A stretch of DNA of 45,006 bases from Clostridia bacterium (GTDB lineage Bacteria; Bacillota; Clostridia; Oscillospirales; CAG-272). This document shows positions 1-8,976 of the stretch, in pieces. The stretch's first letter is position 1. Every line of letters begins with the position of its first letter. Both the position numbers and the translations under genes were made by a program. The notes below the pieces were generated by a model. That model was not told the DNA's origin, did not search any database, and saw only the letters and a program-made list of their open reading frames with translations. The stretch covers positions 1 to 45,006 of the forward strand of contig JAQYLJ010000027.1 in NCBI GenBank assembly GCA_028720145.1, written 5' to 3'.

Positions 1-120
1 CACACGAGATGCCATTCGGTTGAGACCAAAGACAGGGGGCTTGTGGTCCACGAGGGCGAATACTCGCTTGGCGCGGGGAGTGAATATGCAACAGATCTGC
101 ATGTCAAACTTATGTTCTGA
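1..120 (+). CDS. C-terminal fragment of a protein cut by the window edge; product uncertain (faintly GH3 C-terminal Fn3-like)
   Basis: Frame 1 is open from base 1 to TGA at 118-120: ...ETKDRGLVVHEGEYSLGAGSEYATDLHVKLMF*. It is followed by a rho-independent terminator at 224-262. Confidence 0.45.
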   Translation, partial: HTRCHSVETKDRGLVVHEGEYSLGAGSEYATDLHVKLMF

Positions 121-223
121 AAAACCCCAACGCAACCCGAACCGGACCGCAAATCAGCACCCGAAAAATCGGCGCGGAGCCCGGAAAAATAGTGCGTTCG
201 GGAATTCATGCTTGCAGTCCACC

Positions 224-262
224 AAAAAAGCACAGCCCCCAAGACGGGGCTGTGTTTTTTTT
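224..262 (+). terminator. Rho-independent terminator
   Basis: aaaaaagcacagcccc / ggggctgtgtttttttt hairpin with T-tract. Confidence 0.8.
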
Positions 263-395
263 GACGAACCCGCCGCAGACGACCCCGCGCCGGTGCGATA
301 AAAAGGGGTTGAAGACAAACGAGAATCCGGCGCCGGGGGACGCAACATTCGCGCATAGCGCGAACCCCCCATCGGGTCCACCAAGTTAAGTTTTC

Positions 396-599
396 TCGAA
401 CTGCCCGAAAGTCCTACACTGACCTTGGCGGCGCGCCGCGAGAAAGCAAATAAAAACGGAGAGTTGCTTCCGACGAGGAAGGCTCTCCGTTTTTGTCTTC
501 CTTAGTGATGGATTCGTTTGAAACACAATCAAACTCTCTTTGCCATAAAAATGCACCTCCAAAAGTTTTTTCTCTGTCCAACTTTTGGGGCGCACTTCA
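396..599 (-). mobile_element. Internally deleted IS3-family-like relic (about 204 bp)
   Basis: Imperfect terminal inverted repeats: TCGAACTGCCCGAAAGTCCTACA (396-418) and the minus-strand read of 575-599, TGAAGTGCGCCCCAAAAGTTGGACA, which is followed by AACTTTTGGAGGTGCATTTTTATGGCAAAG (RBS + ATG of a lost orfA). Confidence 0.5.
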
Positions 600-606
600 C
601 TGATTT

Positions 607-669
607 GGTATCATAAAACACAAAAGTATCAACTTAGCTATTTACACGCGGCGAACATTCATTTATATT
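607..669 (+). promoter_or_regulatory. Operator-like motif copy 1 plus promoter (TTTACA-17-TATATT)
   Basis: GGTATCATAAAACACAAAAGTATCAACTTAGCTATTTACA at 607-646; -10 TATATT at 664-669; same architecture as 5572 and 12215. Confidence 0.65.
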
Positions 670-850
670 TACGATGTAAGTAATCCGTAAACGCAGACGG
701 GCAGGGAGAACGATAAGAGCGTTTATGATAAAACGTGGATTCGTGAGATCTTTCAGCGACGTCGATACCAACAAAGAACATCATGCACCTACGAGCGGGG
801 ATTACAGACTGAGTGCCACAAGCACAACGGAACACGACCTTGTGAGACAT
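659..850 (-). pseudogene. Possible IS110-family transposase N-terminal fragment
   Basis: Minus-strand ORF contains MMFFVGIDVAERSHE, resembling the IS110 DEDD N-terminal motif (FVGIDVAK..H). The ORF stops after about 40 further residues. Confidence 0.4.
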
Positions 851-1065
851 AAGAAGATAACGGCAGAGACTGAATCGACATCCGGCTTATTCATGTAGAC
901 CCGCTGTACAAGAGGCTCTCACGCTTTTGGTGAGCAGAATCACTACAAGGAGAACGCCGAGAAACCTCTGTCTGCGAGAATATGATCTCATAAAGGCTGT
1001 GGGATAAGCCATTAAAAGTAACCAAGTTGCTTGGAATTTTATGATACAAGGAGGAAGGAAATACG

Positions 1066-1830
1066 ATGAAAAGATTTGAAGGCAAGGTAGTTATCGTGAC
1101 GGGCGCAGGCGGCGGTATCGGATCGGACACGGCGATCTCGTTCGCAGCCGAGGGCGCAAAGGTCGCTGTAGTCGATTTCAACGGCGAAACCGCGAACGAA
1201 ACGGTAAAGAAAATCACTGAAAACGGCGGTGAAGCAAAGGCTTACGTTTGCGACGTGACCGATTTTCACGCGGTCGAGAAGTGTGTAAACGATATAGTCG
1301 CAGACTTCGATGGTGTGGACGTGTTGGCGAATATTGCCGGCGGAAGCGCGAGAAAAGACCGAGCACTCTCGTACGAGCAGTCGCCGGAGGTTTTCGACAG
1401 AATTATCAAGGTCAATCTTTACGGCAGTTATTATTTCGCTCGCCAGTGCGCGAGAGTGATGATAGAAAAAGGCAAGGGCGGTAAGATCGTCAATACGACT
1501 TCGGTCGTGGGACTGAACGGACACGTCATGCACACCGAATACGGAGCGTCGAAGGGCGGGGTGCTGAGTATGACCAAGTCTATGGCGAAAGAACTCGGGA
1601 AGTTCGGGGTGAACGTAAATGCGGTTTGCCCGGGCATGATTCCCACGGCAAGCGCGACCGGCGGCGATCTTTCATACACGAACTATTTGCGCATGACTCC
1701 ATCGCCGCACGATATCACGGCGGCGGTCATGTTCCTTGCTTCGGAGGATGCGCGTTTTATCACAGGACACAATCTTGTCGTCGACGGTGGCAGATGCCTC
1801 GCGACCCGCGGTACGGAGCCGAAGGACTGA
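1066..1830 (+). CDS. SDR family NAD(P)-dependent oxidoreductase
   Basis: GxxxGIG cofactor motif (TGAGGGIG), YGASKGG active site, C-terminal FITGHNLVVDGG; RBS aaggaggaagg upstream. Confidence 0.92.
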   Translation: MKRFEGKVVIVTGAGGGIGSDTAISFAAEGAKVAVVDFNGETANETVKKITENGGEAKAYVCDVTDFHAVEKCVNDIVADFDGVDVLANIAGGSARKDRALSYEQSPEVFDRIIKVNLYGSYYFARQCARVMIEKGKGGKIVNTTSVVGLNGHVMHTEYGASKGGVLSMTKSMAKELGKFGVNVNAVCPGMIPTASATGGDLSYTNYLRMTPSPHDITAAVMFLASEDARFITGHNLVVDGGRCLATRGTEPKD

Positions 1831-2190
1831 TTGATAACGAATCGGCAAACGGAACCGTTGCGGCTTCCTCGAGTTACGGCGTAAACGACAGTGCGGTTTC
1901 GGCTCCGTCGGAGTCCGTCCGCGCGACGGCGCGGCAAAGATTTCCGAGCGCAAGACCGAGAAAAACGTGCGACAGACAATTGCACAGTGATCATCGTGCT
2001 CGCGAGCCTGTTCGTAACGACCGTACAATAACGGCGATTATGCGGGTATCTTTCCCACACCGGCAGCCGTTTGTCTTTCAACCAGACTCGGAGCCAAATC
2101 AAACTCGTACATCAGGTGGAGACAATCTGCAATTTATCAATGCGGAGCCCGGAAATATAGAGCCTTTTGAAGTCGCGCTCGCAGTCTTCC

Positions 2191-2236
2191 AAACGTGCAA
2201 AAAGCCACCATTGCGGTGGCTTTTTGCACGTTTTTG
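2191..2236. terminator. Bidirectional terminator hairpin
   Basis: 19-bp perfect stem aaacgtgcaaaaagccacc (2191-2209) / ggtggctttttgcacgttt (2215-2233), between convergent SDR and M20 genes. Confidence 0.85.
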
Positions 2237-2241
2237 AGTGT

Positions 2242-3588
2242 TTACAGATTGACGGTGACGGAACCGTCTTCCCCCCAGATGAGCAGGTCATGCTCCGCCA
2301 TGTACTTGTCCCAATCGGCAAAGTAGGCTTCCTTGTTCGGGTAGAGCGGCTCGTAGGTGTCCACCACCTTGCGCGCGAGGCGGGCATCGTCCGAGAGGAG
2401 CGCGGCGGCGAGGGAAAGCTGCCCCTCGGCGGAGACGACGCAGGCGTTCTCGACGTCCGCGATGCGGAAGTCGTTGCCGTGGCTGGCACCCGCGGCGCCG
2501 CTGATGTAGGGGTGCAGGACGGGCATCAGGCAGGAGAGGTTCCCCATATCGGTCGAACCGCCGCCGAAGTTATGCGTGATATTCAGGTTCTCCCGCCCGA
2601 CCAGTTCCGCCATGACGTCGGTCGCGATCTCCTTCAGGCACGGGGCGTTATGCAGAGGGCAGGCGCCCGGATGGTCTGTAACCGTGACCGTCGCACCCAT
2701 GGCGAGCGCACCGGATGCGATCGCGCGGTTGACCTTGCGGTTCGTGCGGGCGATGGAGGGGAGGCTGTTCCCGCGCACGAGCGTGGAGAGCGCCGCCTCT
2801 GCCGGAATCACGCTGACCGAATCCCCGCCGTTTGTCATAATGGGATGGACGCGCACATTTTCCTTGTCCGGGAACGTCTCGCGCAGGGCGTTGATAGCGT
2901 TCAGGGTGAGGGTCGCGGCATACAGTGCGTTGATGCCCGCCTGCGGGAAGCTACCGGCGTGCGCCGCCTTCCCGTGAAAAACAATATCCTTGGAGATATT
3001 GCCGTTGCACCCGTCGTGGATATCCAGTTTGCTGTGCGGATTGGTGCCGGTGTGGAACATATAGGCGAGGTCTACGCCGTCAAAGTAGCCGCGGAAGAGA
3101 AACTCGTCTTTCCCACCGCAGTAGCGGATGGTACCCGCGCGGCGCAGCTCGTCCCGGAAGTCCAGTTGGATCTCCTCCTCGGCGGGTACCGCCGCGAGAC
3201 GAATTGAGCCCGAAAGCCCGTCGAGCGCACCCGGCTCCCGGAGCGCGAGCGCGATCCCTACCATGGCGGCGCACTGCGCATGATGCCCGCAGGCGTGTGC
3301 ACAGCCGTCCACCGCCGCGAAATGGTGCGGCATGGCGATGGCATCGAGCTCACAGATGATGAGGAGCCTCGGTCCCGGTCTGCCGGTATCGATGTCGGTA
3401 TAGAAACCGGGGATATTCCCGGCTTTCGTCAGCGTGTAGCCCGCGTCCTCGAAGATCTTCTCGAGGTAGGCACCGGTCTGCCATTCCTTGAACCCTGTCT
3501 CCGGGTGCTCCCAGATGTATTTCTCCGCCGCGACGATCGCTTCTCTGTGTCGGGCGACGAGAGCCGCGTATTTGTCGGTATGAAACAT
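2242..3588 (-). CDS. M20 family metallo-peptidase/amidohydrolase
   Basis: 448 aa; DGCAHACGHHAQCAAMVG metal-binding motif and overall M20/AbgB-like layout. Confidence 0.88.
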   Translation of the reverse strand: MFHTDKYAALVARHREAIVAAEKYIWEHPETGFKEWQTGAYLEKIFEDAGYTLTKAGNIPGFYTDIDTGRPGPRLLIICELDAIAMPHHFAAVDGCAHACGHHAQCAAMVGIALALREPGALDGLSGSIRLAAVPAEEEIQLDFRDELRRAGTIRYCGGKDEFLFRGYFDGVDLAYMFHTGTNPHSKLDIHDGCNGNISKDIVFHGKAAHAGSFPQAGINALYAATLTLNAINALRETFPDKENVRVHPIMTNGGDSVSVIPAEAALSTLVRGNSLPSIARTNRKVNRAIASGALAMGATVTVTDHPGACPLHNAPCLKEIATDVMAELVGRENLNITHNFGGGSTDMGNLSCLMPVLHPYISGAAGASHGNDFRIADVENACVVSAEGQLSLAAALLSDDARLARKVVDTYEPLYPNKEAYFADWDKYMAEHDLLIWGEDGSVTVNL

Positions 3589-3669
3589 GGCGATGCTCCT
3601 TTATTATTCCGTTTTGCTCCCCACCCGGAGAAGAGGCCTCCCCGGGCATGAGGGCTTCAATTCACCGCC

Positions 3670-3698
3670 ATTCTATCCGAAACGGCACACAAAGTCAA
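3670..3698 (-). promoter_or_regulatory. Sigma70-type promoter for the M20 gene
   Basis: Minus strand TTGACT-17 bp-TAGAAT. Confidence 0.6.
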
Positions 3699-3801
3699 CT
3701 GTTTTGCACAAAAATCGCAATAAAAATATTGTTTCTTTTGTCCAAAATGATACTTTTATCCGTTCTGATAACAAACCCAAAAGAAGGAAGCATCGCACAC
3801 C

Positions 3802-3831
3802 TTGCCAACAATCGTGCGCACATGTTACAAT
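3802..3831 (+). promoter_or_regulatory. Putative promoter for the ABC ATPase operon
   Basis: TTGCCA-18 bp-TACAAT. Confidence 0.45.
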
Positions 3832-3916
3832 ACAAAGGAAAGAAATTGCGCGCTTTTTCGACAAAGGTGTCGGAGGAGGGACGCACAAATCCCGATGCAG
3901 GGCAGGGAGGATCACA

Positions 3917-4633
3917 ATGCCGGATATTAAGGTAAAGAATCTGACAGTGACCTATATTGATAAGAAAAAGAACGAGACGGTTGCCGTCCGGGGGCTCTCG
4001 GCACGGTTTGACGCCGGCACGCTGAACGTCGTCATGGGCTTTTCCGGGTGCGGGAAGACCACGCTGCTCAAAGCGATTGCCGGTTTCTTCGCCTTTGACG
4101 GCTATATTTACTTTGACGGTAAGGACGCCGATACCATTCCGACGCGGAAGCGAAACCTTGCCTATGTCTCACAGGATTATGTCCTGTATCCGTCACTGAC
4201 GGTTTTTGATAACATCGCCTTTCCCTTAAAAACCGCGCGCCTGAAGCGCGACGAGGTGACGGAACGGGTCAAGGCGATCGCCGAGACCTTCGGGCTCACC
4301 GACTGCCTCACGCGCCTGCCGAAACATCTCTCGGGCGGTCAGCAGCAACGTGTGGCGATCGCCCGCGCCATGGTGAAGCACCCGAATCTCATTCTCATGG
4401 ACGAGCCGCTCTCCAATGTGGACACCGAGAGCCGCGAAATGCTCCGCCGTTATATCCGCCATGTGCAGACGTCAGAGGGGGTCACGGTCATCTATGTCAC
4501 GCACGACTATCGCGAGGCGCTCGAACTCGCCGACCGGATCTACGTCATGGACGAGGGGCAACTGGTCTTTGAGGGGACGCCGGACGAGGTTCGTATGTCC
4601 GAGAACGAGACGGTCGCTCTGCTCCGTCAGTAA
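3917..4633 (+). CDS. ABC transporter ATP-binding protein
   Basis: Walker A GFSGCGKTT, signature LSGGQQQRVAIARA, Walker B LILMDEPLS, H-loop VTHD. ATG at 3917 after agggagg RBS; the track ORF at 3587 is over-extended. Confidence 0.93.
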   Translation: MPDIKVKNLTVTYIDKKKNETVAVRGLSARFDAGTLNVVMGFSGCGKTTLLKAIAGFFAFDGYIYFDGKDADTIPTRKRNLAYVSQDYVLYPSLTVFDNIAFPLKTARLKRDEVTERVKAIAETFGLTDCLTRLPKHLSGGQQQRVAIARAMVKHPNLILMDEPLSNVDTESREMLRRYIRHVQTSEGVTVIYVTHDYREALELADRIYVMDEGQLVFEGTPDEVRMSENETVALLRQ

Positions 4634-4645
4634 GGAGGAAACCGC

Positions 4646-5503
4646 ATGAAAGTCAAACGCGCCGCCACCGATTTTACCGCCGATGCTCTGCCCGCGACAA
4701 GACCTGCTGTCTTTTGGGACTGCTGGCGCGTCCGGCACCGTCTGCTTTTCGCGCTCGGCGGCATTCTGCTCCTCTTCCTCCTTCCGCTCCTCATCTCGCA
4801 TCTCTCGCGTGACGTCCTGTGTGCGTCCGTCGCTGTCTCCGATGCCGGAGACGAGGCGGCTCGCGCCGCCGCCGTCGCCAATCTGCGCTTTTGGTTTCGC
4901 CTCATCGACATTCCGTGCTGGCTGATCCTTTCCGTGGGGCTCGCCGGTACGGTGCGCGTCGTGCGGCAGCTGGTCTTCGGCGAGGGCGTGTTCCTCCGCG
5001 AGGACTTCTTCACCGGCGTGCGGCAGAACGGTGGGGCGTATGCGGGGGTATTCCTCTTCACGTCTCTGTGGCTCCTGCTCACCGAATACGCCGGCACGCT
5101 CCGAGGGAACACCGGGGGACTTGCCTATCTGCCGATCATCAGTGGGATTCTGCTCCTTTTGCCCATCGGGCTTCTGCTCCTTGCGGAAGTGGCAGTGTAC
5201 CGCGCGACCGTCGGAGGGCTCCTCAAGAATGCCATGATCCTGTATTTCCGCACCGTGCCGACGACGCTTGCGGCGACGGCGGCGCTGTTGCTCCCGCTCC
5301 TCGTCTGTTTCGTTCTGGACATCGCGGGCGCCATGCTCTTCGTCAAATATGTGTTTCTGGTTGCGTATGCCGTCCTGCTTCTGCCCTCGACGGTCATGGG
5401 GGAATTCTTATACTGCGCCTACGTCTTTGATAAGCATATCAACCGCAGGTATCACCCGGAAGAAGTAGACAAAGGTATTCATCGACGTGAACAATCCAAA
5501 TAA
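4646..5503 (+). CDS. Multi-pass membrane protein of unknown function
   Basis: 285 aa, about 6 hydrophobic segments, RBS aaggagga, immediately downstream of the ATPase. Confidence 0.75.
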   Translation: MKVKRAATDFTADALPATRPAVFWDCWRVRHRLLFALGGILLLFLLPLLISHLSRDVLCASVAVSDAGDEAARAAAVANLRFWFRLIDIPCWLILSVGLAGTVRVVRQLVFGEGVFLREDFFTGVRQNGGAYAGVFLFTSLWLLLTEYAGTLRGNTGGLAYLPIISGILLLLPIGLLLLAEVAVYRATVGGLLKNAMILYFRTVPTTLAATAALLLPLLVCFVLDIAGAMLFVKYVFLVAYAVLLLPSTVMGEFLYCAYVFDKHINRRYHPEEVDKGIHRREQSK

Positions 5504-5516
5504 CCTGTTTTTGTGA

Positions 5517-5548
5517 GAAACCGACAACAAAATTGTCGGTTTCTTTGC
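5517..5548 (+). terminator. Rho-independent terminator
   Basis: gaaaccgaca-acaaaat-tgtcggtttc followed by a T-rich tract. Confidence 0.75.
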
Positions 5549-5571
5549 CTTTTTGGCGATTTTTTGAAATG

Positions 5572-5634
5572 AGTATCAAATCTGACAAAAATATCATTAT
5601 CGACATTTACAAAAAAAGAGTTCGCCAATATCAT
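5572..5634 (+). promoter_or_regulatory. Operator-like motif copy 2 plus promoter (TTTACA-17-TATCAT)
   Basis: AGTATCAAATCTGACAAAAATATCATTATCGACATTTACA at 5572-5611; 34/40 identical to the copy at 12215. Confidence 0.75.
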
Positions 5635-5668
5635 AATTTGTGAAGAATACCTAAAACGGAGGACGGCC

Positions 5669-6577
5669 GTGAAACTGACGTTTGACGGAGGCCGTTCGCA
5701 GGGTGACCCGTACGTCATCCGGCACGGCGATACGTATTATATGTACGCGACGGGCGCAAAAGGGGTGCAACTCTATACCGCCCGGGACAAATACCATTGG
5801 CACTACGCCGGTATCTGCTACTCGCTCGAGGGCGAGAAAGAATACTGGGCGCCCGCGGTGCTTTTCCATGAGGGTCGCTTCTGGCTCTATTATTCGTCCA
5901 TGGGCGAGTGGGAGACGGACACGCACCGCCAGCGTATGTGCGTCGCGGTCAGCGACCGTCCGGACGGAAGGTTCGCTTTCGTTGGGGAACTGATCGCGCC
6001 GTTTTCCATCGACGCGCATGTGGTCGAGTCGGGGGGAGACCTCTATATGTACTACTCCACGAACGATTACGAAGCGGAGCGGGCAGGGACGCTGATCGTC
6101 GTCGACAAAATGCTCTCGCCAACCAAAATGTGCGGACATCCGCAGGTGGTGGTGCGCGCGACGCTGGACGAAGAGATCTTCATGCGCGACCGTTTCAGGA
6201 AAGGGCAGCATTGGCACACCCTCGAGGGCGCGTTCTACTTCCGTGTCGGTGACGATCATTTCCTCACCTATTCCGGGAACTGCTATCAGAACGAAACCTA
6301 TTATATCGGGTACGCGGTGGCACACGGGCACACCGACGACCTGACGGAACTGCACTTCCATAAGTACCCGGACGACAACACCTATTGCCCGCTCGTCGCG
6401 AAGAACGACGTCGAAGAGGGGACGGGGCACAACAGCGTGCTTGCCGAGGGTGGGTACCTCTACCTCTTCTACCACGGCAGAGATTACGGCACCCGCGGCA
6501 CCGCCGCGGACGTGCGGACGGCGCGCATCTGCGAGATTGCGGAGCGCGACGGGAAACTCGAAGTCGTCAGTCGCTGA
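5669..6577 (+). CDS. Glycoside hydrolase family 43-like protein
   Basis: Five-bladed-propeller style repeats: GDPYVIRHGDTYYMYAT, EYWAPAVLFHEGRFWLYYS, DLYMYYSTND, TGHNSVLAEGGYLYLFYHG. GTG start after ggagg. Confidence 0.85.
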   Translation: MKLTFDGGRSQGDPYVIRHGDTYYMYATGAKGVQLYTARDKYHWHYAGICYSLEGEKEYWAPAVLFHEGRFWLYYSSMGEWETDTHRQRMCVAVSDRPDGRFAFVGELIAPFSIDAHVVESGGDLYMYYSTNDYEAERAGTLIVVDKMLSPTKMCGHPQVVVRATLDEEIFMRDRFRKGQHWHTLEGAFYFRVGDDHFLTYSGNCYQNETYYIGYAVAHGHTDDLTELHFHKYPDDNTYCPLVAKNDVEEGTGHNSVLAEGGYLYLFYHGRDYGTRGTAADVRTARICEIAERDGKLEVVSR

Positions 6578-6592
6578 AAAATAAAAAAATCG

Positions 6593-6636
6593 GAGGGGGA
6601 TCCCCCTCCCGCCGGGCAGGTTCCCTGCCCGGCGGG
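6593..6636 (+). repeat. Two adjacent strong palindromes in the intergenic region
   Basis: ggagggggatccccctcc (6593-6610) and cccgccgggcag-gttcc-ctgcccggcggg (6608-6636); no T-tract. Confidence 0.7.
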
Positions 6637-6710
6637 AACAAGAAGACAACAAAAGGAACTGTTAACCGAGGCGGGTCGCCCCCGCAATAACCGAAAAAGG
6701 AGATCAGCCT

Positions 6711-8945
6711 ATGAAAGCAAAATGGTGTATGACATTTCTTCTGGCGCTCGTGACCCTGCTGTCCGTTGCGCTCTTGACCGCCTGTGGCTCAGAAAAGGAG
6801 ATGAAAAAAACCTTCATGAAGATGGAAATTGATTCGTCGGGGGTCGGACAACTTACGGACGGGGATCTTTTCGACCCGAAAACGCTCCGTGTCACCATGA
6901 CCGCCGACCGCGGTGCTGATGGTGTTCTCGACCTTGCTAATGCCACCGTCACGGTGGACGGTGCCGCCTATACCGGCTCACCGATCGAGGTGCATGAACC
7001 GTCCTGCACGGTGAAGATCGTATATGAACAGGGAGAGGGAAAGCCGACGCTTACCGGCGAGGTGACGCTGGACGTCGCGAAAAAGACGACTCCCACGCCG
7101 GAGCCCACACCGACAGGAAAAGCCAAGGTCATCATCATGGCAGGGCAGAGCAACATGGTCGGGCACAGCATGGTGGACAGTCTGACGCCGGAACAGTTGG
7201 CGAAGTATCAGGCGGGTTTCAAAAATGTGCTGATCTTCAATTCCTGCAATCCGTATAACCCCAAAACCGACAAACGGAATTTGACGACGAACTTCATTCC
7301 CGTCAAGACGGGCATGGGCAGGATCCCGGACGATACGACCAACTGGCCGAACTGGTGCTTCGGTCCCGAGCTCGGGCTCGCCGAGTATCTCTCGGAGACC
7401 TATCCCGACGAGACATTCTACATCATCAAGGACGCGACGGGCGGCACGACCCTGCACGACAAGTGGTATTCGCCCTCCTCGCTCGCCTATCTCGGGAAGG
7501 AAACCCTCGCAGAAAACAGCCTGTACACCCATCTGCTCACCCGCGTGGACGAAGGCATGGGGCTGCTTGAGGAAAATCAGATCGACGCGGAGATCGTCGC
7601 CCTCCTCTGGATGCAGGGCGAAAGTGATACCCACCAATATACCACTGATTACGCGGTTCTCTGGTCGAACTTTATCGGAGACCTCACGACAGAGCTGGAG
7701 AGCCGGGGCTATGTGACGGAGAACGGGCTCGCTACGATCGACGGCGGCATCACCGAATACTGGGCAAACTACGAAATACTCAACGCCGTCAAGGAAATTT
7801 GGGCGGCAGAACACTCCAAAGGGTACTATGTGGATGTCCTCGGCGCGGGTCTGACCCGTAAGCCGAGCGACCCCGCCCATCTGGATTCTCCCTCGATGCT
7901 CCGCCTCGGGCGGCTCTTCGGAGAGAAACTCTCGCTCGCGATCGCCGACCTTGGGAATGCGGCGACCGTGACACCCGTCACGCTCCGCGGTACGGGTACG
8001 GCGGACGATCCGTATCTCATCGGGTCTTATGCCGAATGGTTGCGCCTGACGCATACGGCATTTGTCGACACAGACGCGCTCACGGGCAAGTATATCAAAC
8101 TGACATCCGATATCGGGAGCGCCAATATGCCGGTGCGCGCATCGCTCGGTGTCACCTCCGTGAGACCCTTTGCCGGTACGATCGACGGCGACGGACACAC
8201 CATCTATGTGAACCTCCGCAACCGACAGTATAAGACAGAGGGGCGCGCCATGGGGCTCATCGGCTACGCGAACGGCGCGACGCTCGAGAATCTCACGGTC
8301 GCGGGCGATGTGACCCTGACCGTCGGTAACTTCTACGCCGCCGGTTTCATCGGGATGGTGCAGTGGGCGAACGGCGCCGTGACCACCATCAGGAATTGTG
8401 TCAATATGGCGACGATTAACGTGACCGGCGCGTCGAACGCCGCGGGCTTCGTCGGGCGGATGCTCGGCAACCTCACGATTGTGAACTCGGAGAACAAAGG
8501 TAATGTGACAACAGCCGGTAACTATGCCGCAGGCATTGTCGGCTACATTAACAACTCGACTGTTGCGGGTGCCGGTGCGCCCTCCCTCACCGTCATCGGT
8601 ACGGTGAACTCGGGGAACATCACGGGTCAGACGGGCGTCGGCGGTATCGTCGGTCTGTTCATGACCGGGGCTTCCGGCGGGAAGCACATGCTGACGGATG
8701 TCTCGAACACGGGGGCCCTCACGGGCGAGGAGCAGGTTGGCGGCATCATCGGTGTCGTGACGAGCCAAGCGGCGAGCGGCTTCGATATCACGGTCATTTA
8801 CCTCGAGGCGGGATTGAAAGACGCCGAAGGAGCGGACATCGTGATCGGCTCAGACGGCAACAAGCAGACGACCGCCGTCACGAAGCGACTCTCCGGGGGC
8901 GATCCCGACGGAGGAGATTTCGGAGGATTCATTCCGTTCGTATGA
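6711..8945 (+). CDS. Lipoprotein: SASA/sialate O-acetylesterase-type SGNH hydrolase domain plus C-terminal GLUG repeats
   Basis: Lipobox LLTACGS; SGNH blocks IIMAGQSNMVGHS, LLWMQGESDTH, DPAHLD; Pro/Thr linker PTPEPTPTG; GLUG-like GGIVG/AGFVG repeats. Confidence 0.88.
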   Translation: MKAKWCMTFLLALVTLLSVALLTACGSEKEMKKTFMKMEIDSSGVGQLTDGDLFDPKTLRVTMTADRGADGVLDLANATVTVDGAAYTGSPIEVHEPSCTVKIVYEQGEGKPTLTGEVTLDVAKKTTPTPEPTPTGKAKVIIMAGQSNMVGHSMVDSLTPEQLAKYQAGFKNVLIFNSCNPYNPKTDKRNLTTNFIPVKTGMGRIPDDTTNWPNWCFGPELGLAEYLSETYPDETFYIIKDATGGTTLHDKWYSPSSLAYLGKETLAENSLYTHLLTRVDEGMGLLEENQIDAEIVALLWMQGESDTHQYTTDYAVLWSNFIGDLTTELESRGYVTENGLATIDGGITEYWANYEILNAVKEIWAAEHSKGYYVDVLGAGLTRKPSDPAHLDSPSMLRLGRLFGEKLSLAIADLGNAATVTPVTLRGTGTADDPYLIGSYAEWLRLTHTAFVDTDALTGKYIKLTSDIGSANMPVRASLGVTSVRPFAGTIDGDGHTIYVNLRNRQYKTEGRAMGLIGYANGATLENLTVAGDVTLTVGNFYAAGFIGMVQWANGAVTTIRNCVNMATINVTGASNAAGFVGRMLGNLTIVNSENKGNVTTAGNYAAGIVGYINNSTVAGAGAPSLTVIGTVNSGNITGQTGVGGIVGLFMTGASGGKHMLTDVSNTGALTGEEQVGGIIGVVTSQAASGFDITVIYLEAGLKDAEGADIVIGSDGNKQTTAVTKRLSGGDPDGGDFGGFIPFV

Positions 8946-8976
8946 GAACGGTGGATTATTGGGAAAGGAGAGAATC

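Noticed and set aside
355-383. GCGCGAACCCCCCATCGGGTCCACCA as a tRNA 3' end
   Set aside because: The T-loop TTCRANY and a matching 5' acceptor strand are not present; too degenerate to call.
851-1065. Riboswitch-like leader upstream of the SDR gene
   Set aside because: No recognised riboswitch core; IS debris is a simpler explanation.
1831-2190. Decayed gene between SDR and terminator
   Set aside because: Several overlapping short ORFs on both strands, but none has a recognisable domain or RBS.
6978-8768. 596-aa minus ORF antisense to the SASA/GLUG gene
   Set aside because: Shadow ORF; Arg/His/Asp-rich composition typical of antisense frames.
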